A stretch of 64,000 nt of DNA from Viridibacterium silvisoli (lineage in GTDB: Bacteria; Pseudomonadota; Gammaproteobacteria; Burkholderiales; Rhodocyclaceae), in assembly GCF_036017035.1 (NCBI RefSeq), contig NZ_JAYXHS010000001.1:1116001-1180000 (forward strand), read 5' to 3'. Positions 9,205 to 18,722 of this stretch are shown here, piece after piece (within the stretch, counting starts at the first letter, position 1; every line of letters starts with the position of its first letter). The notes beneath the pieces are model-generated. The model was given only the letters and a program-made list of their open reading frames with translations, did no database searches and was not told where the DNA came from. The translations under genes were made by a program, and so were the position numbers.

Positions 9205-10488
9205 GTGTCCTCCTCAAGCGCTCATACCCAGCCCTGCGTCGCCGTCATCGGTGGCGGCCCTGCCGGCCTCATGGCCGCCGAAGTCATCGCAGCGCGTGGC
9301 ATGCAGGTCGAGCTGTTCGATGCCATGCCCTCGGTGGGGCGCAAGTTCCTCATGGCCGGCAAGGGCGGCATGAACATCACCCACTCGGAGCCCATCGAGG
9401 CCTTTGTGGCGCGCTATGCGGAGCGTCGTGCGCAGCTCGCCCCGCTCATCCAGGCCTTCGGCCCGCAGCAATTGCGTGACTGGATTCATGCGCTGGGCAT
9501 CGACACCTTTGTCGGCTCATCCGGCCGCGTCTTCCCGACGGACATGAAAGCGGCCCCGCTGCTGCGCGCCTGGCTGCATCGACTGCGCGAAGCTGGCGTG
9601 GTGATCCACGTGCGGCATCGCTGGCAAGGTGACATCGAGGCACGGCAAAGTGCGGCGGGGCGCCGTTACACGCTCGGCTTTGCAACGCCCGAGGGCGTAC
9701 GCACGATCGAAGCGGATGCCGTCGTGCTCGCGCTCGGCGGCGCAAGCTGGGCACGTCTCGGTTCAGACGGTGCATGGCTGCCCTGGCTGCAGCAGCACGG
9801 TGTAGACATCGCCGCGTTGCAAGCGGCCAACTGTGGTTTCGATGCGGGCTGGAGCGAGCACTTGCGCGAGCGCTTTGCCGGCGAAGCGGTGAAGGCCGTG
9901 ACGGCCAGCTGCATTGATGCACATGGCTATACGCACACGCGACAGGGCGAGTTTGTCGTCACGGAAAACGGCGTCGAAGGCGGGCTCATCTATGCCCTTT
10001 CTGCGCTGCTGCGCGAGCAGATCAACGAGCAAGGCCAGGCGACCCTGTTTCTCGACCTCGCGCCGGGCAAGGCGCTCGCCCGTGTCATGGCCGAAGTGGA
10101 CCACCCGCGCGGTTCGCGCTCGATGTCCAGTCACCTGCAGAGCCGGGTCGGGATCAAGGGCGTGAAGATGGCGTTGCTGCGCGAATGTCTGCCGACGGAA
10201 GATTTCGCCGATGCGGGCAAGCTCGCAGCGGGCATCAAGGCCCTCCCCGTAAAGCTGCTGGCTCCACGTCCGCTGGATGAAGTCATCAGCACGGCAGGCG
10301 GCGTGCGCTTCGAAGCGCTCGATGAGCAGCTGATGCTCACGGCCTTGCCGGGCGTGTTCTGTGCCGGCGAGATGCTCGACTGGGAAGCGCCCACCGGCGG
10401 CTATCTGCTGACTGCCTGCTTCGCGAGTGCACGGCGTGCAGGTGAAGGCGTGCTCGATTTCATGCAACGCGCCGGCCTGCGGAAATGA
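9205..10488 (+). CDS. FAD-dependent oxidoreductase, HI0933-like (TIGR03862-type)
   Basis: A flavoprotein of about 427 residues. The dinucleotide-binding motif VIGGGPAGLMAAEV is at its N terminus, GMNITHSEP follows near residue 50, and the C-terminal FAD motif reads CAGEMLDWEAPTGGY. This matches the branch of the HI0933/BaiN superfamily often called the PP_4765 type. The physiological substrate is unknown. I chose the GTG at 9205, eleven codons before the first strand of the Rossmann fold; a GTG at 9094 would add a Ser/Pro-rich 37-residue extension. Neither has a clear ribosome site. It overlaps the next gene by 4 bp (ATGA). A paralogue lies at 35630. Confidence 0.85.
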   Translation: MSSSSAHTQPCVAVIGGGPAGLMAAEVIAARGMQVELFDAMPSVGRKFLMAGKGGMNITHSEPIEAFVARYAERRAQLAPLIQAFGPQQLRDWIHALGIDTFVGSSGRVFPTDMKAAPLLRAWLHRLREAGVVIHVRHRWQGDIEARQSAAGRRYTLGFATPEGVRTIEADAVVLALGGASWARLGSDGAWLPWLQQHGVDIAALQAANCGFDAGWSEHLRERFAGEAVKAVTASCIDAHGYTHTRQGEFVVTENGVEGGLIYALSALLREQINEQGQATLFLDLAPGKALARVMAEVDHPRGSRSMSSHLQSRVGIKGVKMALLRECLPTEDFADAGKLAAGIKALPVKLLAPRPLDEVISTAGGVRFEALDEQLMLTALPGVFCAGEMLDWEAPTGGYLLTACFASARRAGEGVLDFMQRAGLRK

Positions 10489-11462
10489 TCGTTCCCGACT
10501 ACTGGGCGGAAGCCCGGCGACAACACAAGACGCCGGACCGGCAGATCACCGTGCGACGCTTCGGCTGGTCGATGCTTGATGAGGCCGACGCGCTCAGCAT
10601 GGCTGCGCATCGCGCCGACGATGCGCTGCAAAGACTGGTCTCGGGCGAGAAGCTCGCGCGCAGCGAACGCAAGCTGGCCTACAACGGTGCCGACGGTGTG
10701 CCCATTCGCGAGGAGGTACTGTCACGCCACGGCGAAGAAGTCATCACCCGAAATGCATACGGCGCGCATTGCCTCAATTCGCCACGCGCCCTGTTCGCAG
10801 ATGTCGACTTCAAGCGCAGCACTGATTTCAAGCTTGTGCTGCTGATCTTCGCAGTGCTCGAGGTGTGTGGCCTTGCGGGTTTCGGCGACGGCAGCTGGGG
10901 GCTCGCGCTGGGCCTCACCTTCGTCTCGTTCCTGCTTGCCTACCCGGCCGCGGTGCTCGTCCAGCGCCTGATGCTGGACGCACAAGGCGGGGCCGAACAG
11001 CTGGCCTATACGCGCATCGTGGCATTCGTGAAGAGTCGCCCGACGTGGAGCGTGCGCCTGTATCGCACGCCGGCCGGCTATCGCCTGCTCGCCACGCATC
11101 AAGCATTCGAAGCGGTGACCGAGGAAGTGCAGGACTTTTTCAATGTCGTGCGTGCCGACCCGATCTACGTGCGCATGTGCATCAACCAGCGATGCTTCAG
11201 GGCGCGACTGACGGCGAAGCCATGGCGCATCGGTATCGCCAGTCACATGCGGCCACGGCCCGGTGTGTGGCCCATCAACCCGGAACGCATGGCGGAGCGG
11301 GCTGAATGGGTCAGCGAGTACGAAGCACGGGCTTCGGCGTACGCAGCCTGTACCTATCTCGAGAACATCGGCCCGGAGTTCATCCACGCAGAGCTGCGTG
11401 CGGTGGTCGAGCTGCATGATCGCGAGTCGCGGGCGCTCGCTCCTGACGTCGCGCTTGCGTGA
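10485..11462 (+). CDS. conserved membrane protein of unknown function
   Basis: A 325-residue protein with two adjacent membrane segments around residues 110-155 and long soluble regions on both sides. It starts inside the stop codon of the flavoprotein gene (ATGA overlap), so the two are translationally coupled and may work together. The C-terminal part contains RMCINQRCFRARL and FIHAELRAVVELHDRESR, but I recognise no catalytic motif or named family. Confidence 0.75.
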   Translation: MIVPDYWAEARRQHKTPDRQITVRRFGWSMLDEADALSMAAHRADDALQRLVSGEKLARSERKLAYNGADGVPIREEVLSRHGEEVITRNAYGAHCLNSPRALFADVDFKRSTDFKLVLLIFAVLEVCGLAGFGDGSWGLALGLTFVSFLLAYPAAVLVQRLMLDAQGGAEQLAYTRIVAFVKSRPTWSVRLYRTPAGYRLLATHQAFEAVTEEVQDFFNVVRADPIYVRMCINQRCFRARLTAKPWRIGIASHMRPRPGVWPINPERMAERAEWVSEYEARASAYAACTYLENIGPEFIHAELRAVVELHDRESRALAPDVALA

Positions 11463-11481
11463 TCCTTGGCCCGTTGCCGTA

Positions 11482-11796
11482 CTACTTCTGGATCGTCACC
11501 TTGTCCGCGATGACGATTTTCTTCGAGGGTTCAAACCTGATCACGACCTTCGAGTCGCCGCATGAATAGGCCTGGTCCTTGTTCTTCTCGACGGTGATGA
11601 CCACCTTCCTGCTTCCCGTCGATTCGACACACTTCGCGGAATACACGCCCTTGGCGGAAACCTCGAAGCTCTGACTTTGCTGGCCATTCTCCCAGGCCGT
11701 CACTCTTGCCATTGCATTGTCACTTTCGGCAATGACGCCATTCGTGAAAATGCAGCAGGAAACGACAAGCAGAACTTTCGGGAACAGGCTGTTCAT
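11482..11796 (-). CDS. small secreted protein of unknown function
   Basis: A 104-residue protein with a signal peptide (residues 1 to about 21, ending NGVIA). Two cysteines in the mature part, in AKCVES and AYSCGDS, could pair. The composition (many Lys, Ser and Val) differs from the Ala/Arg-rich proteins around it, and the gene is less GC-rich. A GGAG motif 9 bases upstream supports the ATG at 11796. Function unknown. Confidence 0.65.
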   Translation of the reverse strand: MNSLFPKVLLVVSCCIFTNGVIAESDNAMARVTAWENGQQSQSFEVSAKGVYSAKCVESTGSRKVVITVEKNKDQAYSCGDSKVVIRFEPSKKIVIADKVTIQK

Positions 11797-11878
11797 GTGC
11801 GAAATCTCCGCCAACTTGATGATTGCCAGAATACCGGACTCATTCTTCGGAGTCCGGTGCATGGGGCGTAGCGAGTGG

Positions 11879-13678
11879 CTACAGGCTGAGGAAGAAGATG
11901 GCCGACAGCGGCACGATGCTGAACATCAGCAGCCTGGCCAGACGCCCGCAGCCGACCCAGTAGAGCGCCGCCGGCACGATGATGGGCAGCACGTAACGGA
12001 AGTCATTGCTGCAGGCGAACGGTACCTGGATGCGCAGGGCAGCCACGCTGGCGATCCAGAGTAGCGATAACAGCAACCACGGGCGATAGCGGTACAGGCC
12101 ACTGCGCGTACGCGAACCCGCGCCACTGAACAGGCGCCTGATGGCCAGAATGAACAGGCCCAGCACGGCGATACCGAACAGGATGGCGAGTACGCGGTGC
12201 AGTGTCCCCGGGAAGGGAAATTCGCCACTGATGGACGAACGCAACAGGTAGTTCCAGAAATTGCCGCGACCGCTGGCATCGTCACCGACATTGATCCACG
12301 GCACGGTGAGGAAGGTCGGAATATCGAGCGGCAGGAAACTCTTGACGTCGACCGGTACTGCAAGGCCGCTGTTGAGACCACTGACGTTGGCGATCAGCCA
12401 GTTGGTGATCTGGCCTTGCAGGTAGTAGTAGATGCGCACCGCGAAGCTCAATGCGAGCCCGCAGCCAGCAACGCCGGAGAAGATGACGAGGTCGAGCAGG
12501 GCCCGTTTGCTCTTCCGGGCCTTGCGACGCCACAGCGCCGACACCAGCGTCGACAACACCAGCAAGCCCCCGGCGCCCAGCAGGACCGTGGCATTGCTCT
12601 TGCACAACAAGGACAACGCGACGACAGCGGAGAACGCCCACAGGTCAGCACGTTGCCGCGCTTGCCACCAGCGCAGCATGAACCAGGCGGCTACGGCGGC
12701 CGTGGCATACAGCGCGCCATCATTGCCGATGCGCAGGGCGTGGATGATGCCCGAGGGCCAGAAGGCCACCGCGAACGTGGTCAGGATGAGCGCGCCATGA
12801 CGCTGGCGCAGCATCATGCGCAGGGTACCCGCCGAGGCCGTCAGGAAAACCAGCCACAAGGCGAGCGACAAGGCCTGCACGCTCTCCGCGGCAGGGAGCG
12901 ACAGCCACTGTGCCCAGCGCCACACGACGGCACCGAGCATGTAATAGATGGGTGGGTGATAGAAGGTCCAGCCTTCCATCGGATTGGGCAATGCCAGCCG
13001 CGTAGCGACATAGACGATGTAATCGAAATGGCCGTCACCATTGCCGACATCGTGGGTGCGCACATTCCAGGGGGTTGCCGCCCAGTAGCAGCACAGGGCA
13101 ACAAGGGCCAGACACAGGATGGCGGTCTGCGTGCCGCGCAGGCGGAACATTTGGCACAAGCCGAGCAGGAGCGGCAGAAAGCCCAGCCCGATCAGTGTCC
13201 AGCGCGCCGTGCCGAGCACGGGGCGCATGTCCAGCCCGCCATCACCGCCGCCATTGTCGACATTGAAGACGACCTCATTGCGGCCGCTGACGAAGTACGC
13301 GCCAAGATCAATCTCGAAGCCGTTGGTGTAGTCCTGCAGACCACCGGGGCGCACGCCGTCGAGGGCAACGGCCTTGCCGTTGACGCTGATGTCGCGCAGA
13401 TTGTCGTCAGGTGTGATGCGCCAGACTTGTGGCGTCAGCCAGTTCGAGTTGAGGCTGACAGCCAGGCGGTTGCCCGCGCCGACCGTGGGGAATTTCCACG
13501 GCAAGGAGACGGCGCCACTCGACCCGTTGGTGACCTGGCCGTGCGCCGTGAGCTGTGGCCACACGAGCCACAGCGCGGCACTGACGGCGAGCCAGCTGAT
13601 CAGCGCGCACACCAGGAAACGGCAGGCGCGATGCGACAGCAGCTTGCACAGCGCGGAACCAGCAGAAGAAGGCTTCAC
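11879..13678 (-). CDS. PMT/ArnT-like membrane glycosyltransferase
   Basis: A 599-residue integral membrane protein with a dozen or so hydrophobic segments and a large loop after the first. The sequence GWTFYHPPIYYMLGAVVWRW after an Asp-containing loop (DGHFDYIVY) is typical of the GT-C fold, which uses polyprenyl-phosphate-linked sugars and acts on the outer face of the inner membrane. It starts 4 bp after the stop of the mutase-like flavoprotein gene, so gtrA1, the flavoprotein and this gene form one operon. I infer transfer of a lipid-linked sugar to an unknown surface acceptor. Confidence 0.8.
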   Translation of the reverse strand: MKPSSAGSALCKLLSHRACRFLVCALISWLAVSAALWLVWPQLTAHGQVTNGSSGAVSLPWKFPTVGAGNRLAVSLNSNWLTPQVWRITPDDNLRDISVNGKAVALDGVRPGGLQDYTNGFEIDLGAYFVSGRNEVVFNVDNGGGDGGLDMRPVLGTARWTLIGLGFLPLLLGLCQMFRLRGTQTAILCLALVALCCYWAATPWNVRTHDVGNGDGHFDYIVYVATRLALPNPMEGWTFYHPPIYYMLGAVVWRWAQWLSLPAAESVQALSLALWLVFLTASAGTLRMMLRQRHGALILTTFAVAFWPSGIIHALRIGNDGALYATAAVAAWFMLRWWQARQRADLWAFSAVVALSLLCKSNATVLLGAGGLLVLSTLVSALWRRKARKSKRALLDLVIFSGVAGCGLALSFAVRIYYYLQGQITNWLIANVSGLNSGLAVPVDVKSFLPLDIPTFLTVPWINVGDDASGRGNFWNYLLRSSISGEFPFPGTLHRVLAILFGIAVLGLFILAIRRLFSGAGSRTRSGLYRYRPWLLLSLLWIASVAALRIQVPFACSNDFRYVLPIIVPAALYWVGCGRLARLLMFSIVPLSAIFFLSL

Positions 13679-13682
13679 GCGC

Positions 13683-15263
13683 TCAGCTCTTCTTGGTCTC
13701 GTGATACTCCTGCTCGGTATTGATCGACCAGAGCGTCGAGCGCGGCACGCCCGGATCTATCATGCAGCGCACCGATTCGATCGCGGTGAGCATCGAGTGA
13801 TCCTGGTTGTTGTAGCGATGCTGACCGTTGCGGCCGATACAGAACAGGTTGTCGACGGAATCCAGATACGCTTTCACGGTATCGAACTCGTCGTAGGTGC
13901 CGAAGTAGGCCGGGTAGGCTTTCTCGATGCGGATGCGGCAGGTGTCGAGGATGTCGGCGCGGTCGACGATGTCGATCTTCACCAGTTCCTTGACGGCGAA
14001 CTCGATGAAGTCCGCATCGCTCATCTTCCAGATGTCGTCCTTCTCGTCGCACATGTACTCGAGGCCGACCCAGGTGGTGTTCACCGGGTCTTTCACCATG
14101 TAGGGCGACCAGTTGTTGAAGATCTGCAGGCGACACAGCTTCACGTCACGCTCCTGGATGTAGATCCAGGTGTCGGGCACGATGTTGCCGACGGTCTTGA
14201 TGTTCGTCGTGTTGCGGATCTTCAGTTTATTGGCCAGCACACCGACGGTCATGAAGTCGCGATACGGCAGATCGCGAGCGATGCGTTTGACATCTTCGGG
14301 TACGGTGTCGCCTTGCGCGGCGGCGACGAAATCCTTGATCGGCATCGTCGAGAAACAGTAATCGCATTCGATGCGCGTCTGCACGCCATCGCACTCGGCC
14401 GTCACGGCAGCGACGCGGCCGTTCTCGATATGGATGCCGATCACCTTGTGGCGCATGCGGATATCGCCACCCATCTTGCGCACATCATCGGCAACGAATT
14501 CCCACAGCTGGCCTGGGCCGAGCTTGGGATAGAAGAACTGCTCGATCAGCGAGGTCTCGGTTTTCTTCTGGCGCAGGTCCGTGTCCTTCTTGCCCGGCAG
14601 CATCTTCTTCAGTGCGGAGAAGACGGCCTTGGAGAGCGACAGACCCTTGATGCGTTGCGCGCCCCAGGCTGCCGAGATACGACGTGGGTGTGCGCCCCAC
14701 ACTTTCTCCGTGTAGTCCTCGAAGAACATGCGATACAGCGGCACGCCGAAACGATTGACGAGGAAGTCTTCGAGCGAAGACTCGTCCTTGCGCTTGAACA
14801 TCTGCGACGCCACGTAACCCAGACCCGCCCAGGCCGTGCGGAAGATGCCGAGATTGGTCACGGTCTCCAGCTTCATGGAGATCGGATAGTCGAAGAACTT
14901 GCGCAGGTAGAAGATGCGCGAGATGCGTTCGCGGATCAGCATCACGCGATCCACCTTCTGCGGGTCCGGGCCGCCAGCCGCCCACGGTTTCTTGCTGCCG
15001 AGGATGATGTCGTCGCTCGATGGCGAGCCTTGCAGCGGCATGCGCGCGGCCCACCAGTCCATCACCGTGTCGCTCTTCGAGAAGAAGCGATGCCCGCCGA
15101 TGTCTATGCGATTGCCATTGTGCTCGATGGTGCAGGATATGCCGCCGATGCGATCCGTGGCCTCCAGTACGATGGGCTGGATGCCTGTCTTCTGCGACAG
15201 GATTTCGAAGGCAGCGGTCAGGCCTGCGGGGCCGGCGCCGATGATCAGGGCAGTTTTGCTCAT
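13683..15263 (-). CDS. NAD(P)/FAD-dependent oxidoreductase, UDP-galactopyranose mutase/amine oxidase-like
   Basis: A 526-residue flavoprotein. The FAD-binding motif LIIGAGPAGLTAAFEIL starts at residue 6, followed by DRIGGISCT and DIGGHRFFSKS, the signature shared by UDP-galactopyranose mutases, protoporphyrinogen oxidase-like proteins and amine oxidases. The C-terminal motif NLFCIGRNGQHRYNNQDHS contacts the flavin. It sits between a GtrA protein and a PMT-like glycosyltransferase, so a role in changing a nucleotide- or lipid-linked sugar is plausible. The exact reaction is not readable from sequence. Confidence 0.82.
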   Translation of the reverse strand: MSKTALIIGAGPAGLTAAFEILSQKTGIQPIVLEATDRIGGISCTIEHNGNRIDIGGHRFFSKSDTVMDWWAARMPLQGSPSSDDIILGSKKPWAAGGPDPQKVDRVMLIRERISRIFYLRKFFDYPISMKLETVTNLGIFRTAWAGLGYVASQMFKRKDESSLEDFLVNRFGVPLYRMFFEDYTEKVWGAHPRRISAAWGAQRIKGLSLSKAVFSALKKMLPGKKDTDLRQKKTETSLIEQFFYPKLGPGQLWEFVADDVRKMGGDIRMRHKVIGIHIENGRVAAVTAECDGVQTRIECDYCFSTMPIKDFVAAAQGDTVPEDVKRIARDLPYRDFMTVGVLANKLKIRNTTNIKTVGNIVPDTWIYIQERDVKLCRLQIFNNWSPYMVKDPVNTTWVGLEYMCDEKDDIWKMSDADFIEFAVKELVKIDIVDRADILDTCRIRIEKAYPAYFGTYDEFDTVKAYLDSVDNLFCIGRNGQHRYNNQDHSMLTAIESVRCMIDPGVPRSTLWSINTEQEYHETKKS

Positions 15264-15312
15264 GGGAGGCTTCTGGAAGAGGTCGGGAGTGGCGGGAACA
15301 TCGGCGGAGAAA

Positions 15313-15780
15313 TCAACGGAAGAACACGAACAGGCGGCGTAGCGAAAAATTCCATACGAGTACGGCCGCCGCGAGCAGGACCTTGCTCGGCCGTTCAGGC
15401 CAATGCAGCAGTTCGACGCAGATCCACATGCCCAGCCAGGTCAAGGCCAGCCCGCCCAGTCCGACCAGCGTGAATACGGCAATATCGCGCAACGTACGGG
15501 CCTGCGTGCCGCGCCATACCCACAGCACGCACAGCATGTAGTTGGTGATGAGTCCGGCGCAGAAGCCGAGCGTGACGGCGATGAGGTAATGCATCCCGCC
15601 GCTGATGCACAGCGAGAACAGGCCAAAGTCGACAACGAAAGCCGCGCCGCCGACCACCACGTATTTGATGAAGGCGGTGGCAATGGCGAGCAGACGTGCG
15701 CGCGAATCGACGGGCGACAAAGCGGACGCTGGCGCGTGCGATGTCGCCGCCGTTGAAAGTGGGAGTGACCCGGGTTCCAT
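15313..15780 (-). CDS. GtrA family membrane protein (copy 1)
   Basis: A 155-residue protein with four membrane segments (from about residue 35), matching GtrA, which is thought to flip polyprenyl-phosphate-linked sugars. FIKYVVVGGAAFVVDFGLF and the closing NFSLRRLFVF are typical. AGGAG lies 8 bases before the ATG at 15780; an in-frame ATG 36 codons upstream adds only a hydrophilic leader and is less likely. It leads a three-gene operon with the mutase-like flavoprotein and the PMT-like transferase. Confidence 0.85.
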   Translation of the reverse strand: MEPGSLPLSTAATSHAPASALSPVDSRARLLAIATAFIKYVVVGGAAFVVDFGLFSLCISGGMHYLIAVTLGFCAGLITNYMLCVLWVWRGTQARTLRDIAVFTLVGLGGLALTWLGMWICVELLHWPERPSKVLLAAAVLVWNFSLRRLFVFFR

Positions 15781-15960
15781 GCAACTGTCTCCTGTATCCG
15801 CCGTATACGTGTCGCGATCTGCGTCGCTTACGTCTTGATCAGTGGTTTGATCTTGAGCAGGCCAGACGCCGGGTCGGGTTCGGGCCATGCTTCGGCCGGG
15901 AACTATACTTTATATGAAGTTTTTGCCCGCCCGCACTGCGGCAAAAGTCGCGGGCGGGGC

Positions 15961-16887
15961 TCATGGCCGGCTACGGTGGTTGCCAGGGTTCGGGTTCAAC
16001 TCACGCAGGATGGCGCGGCTGGTCTCACGCTGGGCCGGCGTCTGGCCGAGGAAGGCGTTGGCGCGGAATTCGCTGTCGTTCCAGTAGATGCGCAATAGTT
16101 GATTGATGCGTTCTATGAAGACGCGGCCCCATTCGTCCGCAGGTGCCGTGATGTATACAGGGATGAAATGCGGCAGCCCCTCGATGGGCAGGGAGACGAT
16201 TTCATTCTCGGGCCCGGACAAGGCGTTGGAATAGACCTGCAACTCGCTGCCGTAGACGATGGTGTAGTCGATGCGCCTGAGCGACATCATCTTGATCAGG
16301 CCTTCGGTCAGATCCTGGCCGGAGGGGCGCACCATGATGTTCGGCCGGTCCTTGTATGCAGCCATGACTGCGTCGATGTTGCGCCCGTAAGAGCGGCCAA
16401 AGGCGATGCCCAGGATCAGCGGGCTGCCCTCAATCAGGGCACTGAGGCGAACCTCGCCCGCCGCATTGAGATAGGGGCGCAGTCGGTCGAGATTCCGCTG
16501 CGCCAGTACGAGCGTGGGTGGCAAAGCGCCAAGGAAGGGCAGCGAGAAGTGCATGTAGGTCTCGCGCTCGGCATTTTTCTGCATGCCGGCACAGACGATG
16601 TGCTCGCGATTCCGCATCTGCTCGCTGACGCGGCGGATATTCGAGAACTGCGATTGGTGCTGATACTCGGGCATGTGCCGCATCAGGAACTGCGCCTGCG
16701 TGTCGACCGAGCCCTTGCCCGCATCCGGCCCGTCGACGATGTACATCGGCGGCAGGTCGAACTGGCACCAGGTGGCCAGATTGCCCGGCTTCGGTTCGGC
16801 CGCTTGCAGCCCACTGCCCGCGACGCAAAGCGCAAGCAGCAGGTGGCGGAGGGAGCAGCTTGTACCGGATATGCGCATGCCTGCCAT
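15961..16887 (-). CDS. periplasmic solute-binding-like protein (TIGR02285-type)
   Basis: A 308-residue secreted protein with a signal peptide (about residues 1-29). The fold is that of family 3 extracellular solute-binding proteins: LPFLGALPPTLVLAQRNLDRL in the first lobe, and GQDLTEGLIKMMSLRRIDY in the second. It matches proteobacterial orphans of the TIGR02285 type, which have no ABC transporter next to them. There is no permease or ATPase gene nearby here either. It could serve as a sensor or in an unidentified process. A distant relative lies at 58798-59595. Confidence 0.75.
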   Translation of the reverse strand: MAGMRISGTSCSLRHLLLALCVAGSGLQAAEPKPGNLATWCQFDLPPMYIVDGPDAGKGSVDTQAQFLMRHMPEYQHQSQFSNIRRVSEQMRNREHIVCAGMQKNAERETYMHFSLPFLGALPPTLVLAQRNLDRLRPYLNAAGEVRLSALIEGSPLILGIAFGRSYGRNIDAVMAAYKDRPNIMVRPSGQDLTEGLIKMMSLRRIDYTIVYGSELQVYSNALSGPENEIVSLPIEGLPHFIPVYITAPADEWGRVFIERINQLLRIYWNDSEFRANAFLGQTPAQRETSRAILRELNPNPGNHRSRP

Positions 16888-17036
16888 TCAGTGTCGGGTC
16901 CACGCCATTGCGGACCTGTGTCGCGGCGATCGCCATGACCATTCTTCAATATCGGTCATTGCGGCATCGGCTTTATCTGCGTGCGTGACACATTGCGCGC
17001 CGGGATGTTTGCAGTGTGTGGAAAGTACCGGCGCGG

Positions 17037-17073
17037 CAAAAGAAAAGGCCACCGGTTCGCACCGATGGCCTTT
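17037..17073 (-). terminator. intrinsic terminator after the pectate lyase gene
   Basis: Read on the minus strand, AAGGCCA pairs with TGGCCTT and an inner CGGT pairs with ACCG around GCGA. The run TTCTTTT follows. It lies 24 bases past the stop codon of the gene at 17097. Confidence 0.85.
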
Positions 17074-17096
17074 GTCAGTCAGCTTGAAGCCGAAGA

Positions 17097-18503
17097 TCAA
17101 TCCCTGGTTTTCTTCTTGCCCTTGACCGGCTTTTCTTCTTCCACGGCGGGGGCTGCTGCGACCAGACCGTTCAGGTAGCGCTCGAGATTGGTGTAGCCAC
17201 TCTTGTCCTTGGCCGGCTTGGCGCCATCGCCAGCATCCTTGGCATTGAGGCCGTGCGCCTGTTCCCAGGCGTCGGGAATGCCGTCGCCGTCGCTGTCGAG
17301 CGGAGCCGTGCCATTCGGTACGGCAGGCCAGCTCCCCACTTCTTCCTGCGAGTCGACCAGCTTGCCGCCGTTCTCGGCGATCTGGGTGATGATGCGTTCG
17401 TCCACCGCGTCGCGCCATGGGTAGTTCGCGCCGACATTGTCGAGCACGCGCACCATCAGCTCACTGGCAGGCCAGGTCGTGATTTTCGGGGCGTCGAATG
17501 GTGCGCTCACGAGCTTGAACTTGCCGGGCTCTTTCGACAGCTCTTTCGGGGGCGCGCCCCAGGCAATCATTTTTGCATTGTCGGCTGTCCAGCCGGCATT
17601 GCCCGGCACGACATTGCCCTTCACATAGATCTGGGTGTTGTCGCCGCCCTTGTCCGTCATGACGATCGGCTCGATCTTGGTGCTGAACTTGCCGGGACGC
17701 ACGAGGTTATCCACGTAGTTGATGCGGATGTTGCCGTCGTTCGTGCCGGACGCGTAGTCGCCCCATGAGCTGACGATGTTGTTGCGGAAATCGAAGACGG
17801 CGGGGTCGCCGTTCTTGCCGTAATTGTCGCCAAAGCGCGGGTTGCGGCCGCGGTGATAGGCCCACACATTGTGATGCAGCGAAACGCCACCGGTTGCGCG
17901 CAACAGGCTGCCGTACCCGTGCGCGCCCTTGAGGTGCACGCTCTTGTTCAGGCTTTCGGCAATCAGGCTCCACTGGATCGTGATGTTCTTGATATCGCCT
18001 GAAGGCGACAAAGCCTCATCGGTAGACCAGCTGGCCGAGACGTGGTCGAGGATGACATTGCGAGCGCCGTCGCGAATGCTGATGGCGTCGTCCTCCACCT
18101 TGCTGACATTGCCCAGGCGTGAGCGGATGTAGCGCACGATCACTTCTTGCGCATCGATGTGCAAGGTGTAGTCACGCAAGGTGATGCCGCCGCCTGGCGC
18201 GGTTTGCCCGGCGATCGTGATGTTCGGGTTCTTGATGATCAGGGGCGACTTGAGCTGGATCGTACCGCTCGTGCCGAATATCACCGTGCGGGGGCCTTCG
18301 GCCTCTACGGCAGCGCGGAGGCTGCCCTCGCCCGAGTCATTCAGATTGGTGACCTTGATCACCTTGCCGCCGCGCCCGCCGATGGTCTCCGCGCCGAACC
18401 CTTCGGCACCAGGGAAGGACGGAATGGCGTGCGCCAGGGGTGATAGCAGCGCGAGTGCTGTCAGTGCGACAAGGGGTTTGAGACGGGTGCTGACCATAGA
18501 CAT
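17097..18503 (-). CDS. secreted pectate lyase-like protein with C-terminal calcium-type repeat
   Basis: A 468-residue secreted beta-helix protein. Residues 1-26 are a signal peptide (cleavage after AHA). The start IPSFPGAEGFGAETIGGRGG and the core motif ILDHVSASWSTDEALS (151-166) are typical of family PL1-like pectate lyases, which cut polygalacturonate by beta-elimination with calcium. Near the C terminus, DSDGDGIPDAW (403-413) is a thrombospondin-type-3 or dockerin-like calcium loop, followed by a Lys-rich tail. AAGGAG lies 9 bases before the ATG at 18503. Together with the polygalacturonase at 1557 it gives the organism both hydrolytic and lytic pectin cleavage. The gene stands alone. Confidence 0.85.
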   Translation of the reverse strand: MSMVSTRLKPLVALTALALLSPLAHAIPSFPGAEGFGAETIGGRGGKVIKVTNLNDSGEGSLRAAVEAEGPRTVIFGTSGTIQLKSPLIIKNPNITIAGQTAPGGGITLRDYTLHIDAQEVIVRYIRSRLGNVSKVEDDAISIRDGARNVILDHVSASWSTDEALSPSGDIKNITIQWSLIAESLNKSVHLKGAHGYGSLLRATGGVSLHHNVWAYHRGRNPRFGDNYGKNGDPAVFDFRNNIVSSWGDYASGTNDGNIRINYVDNLVRPGKFSTKIEPIVMTDKGGDNTQIYVKGNVVPGNAGWTADNAKMIAWGAPPKELSKEPGKFKLVSAPFDAPKITTWPASELMVRVLDNVGANYPWRDAVDERIITQIAENGGKLVDSQEEVGSWPAVPNGTAPLDSDGDGIPDAWEQAHGLNAKDAGDGAKPAKDKSGYTNLERYLNGLVAAAPAVEEEKPVKGKKKTRD

Positions 18504-18722
18504 GTAACCACTCTCCTTTTTTGTATTGCCTGGACTACCAACGATGGGCGAGGCAGGACGTGTCCTTGCAGAAGACGTTGCGCAACGCTGGCGCATACGC
18601 CCTGATGGGCTCAGGGCCTTGCAAGCATAAAGGCTGCTTTCCGCCATGGCTTGACGCAATGCATCATCGCGCCACGGCGGGCGACAGCTTGCTGCAGGGT
18701 GGAGAGTGGAGTCGGGCCGAGA

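Noticed and set aside
13374..15473. Plus-strand frame of about 700 codons
   Set aside because: It is antisense to the mutase-like flavoprotein and shows no ribosome site or domain.
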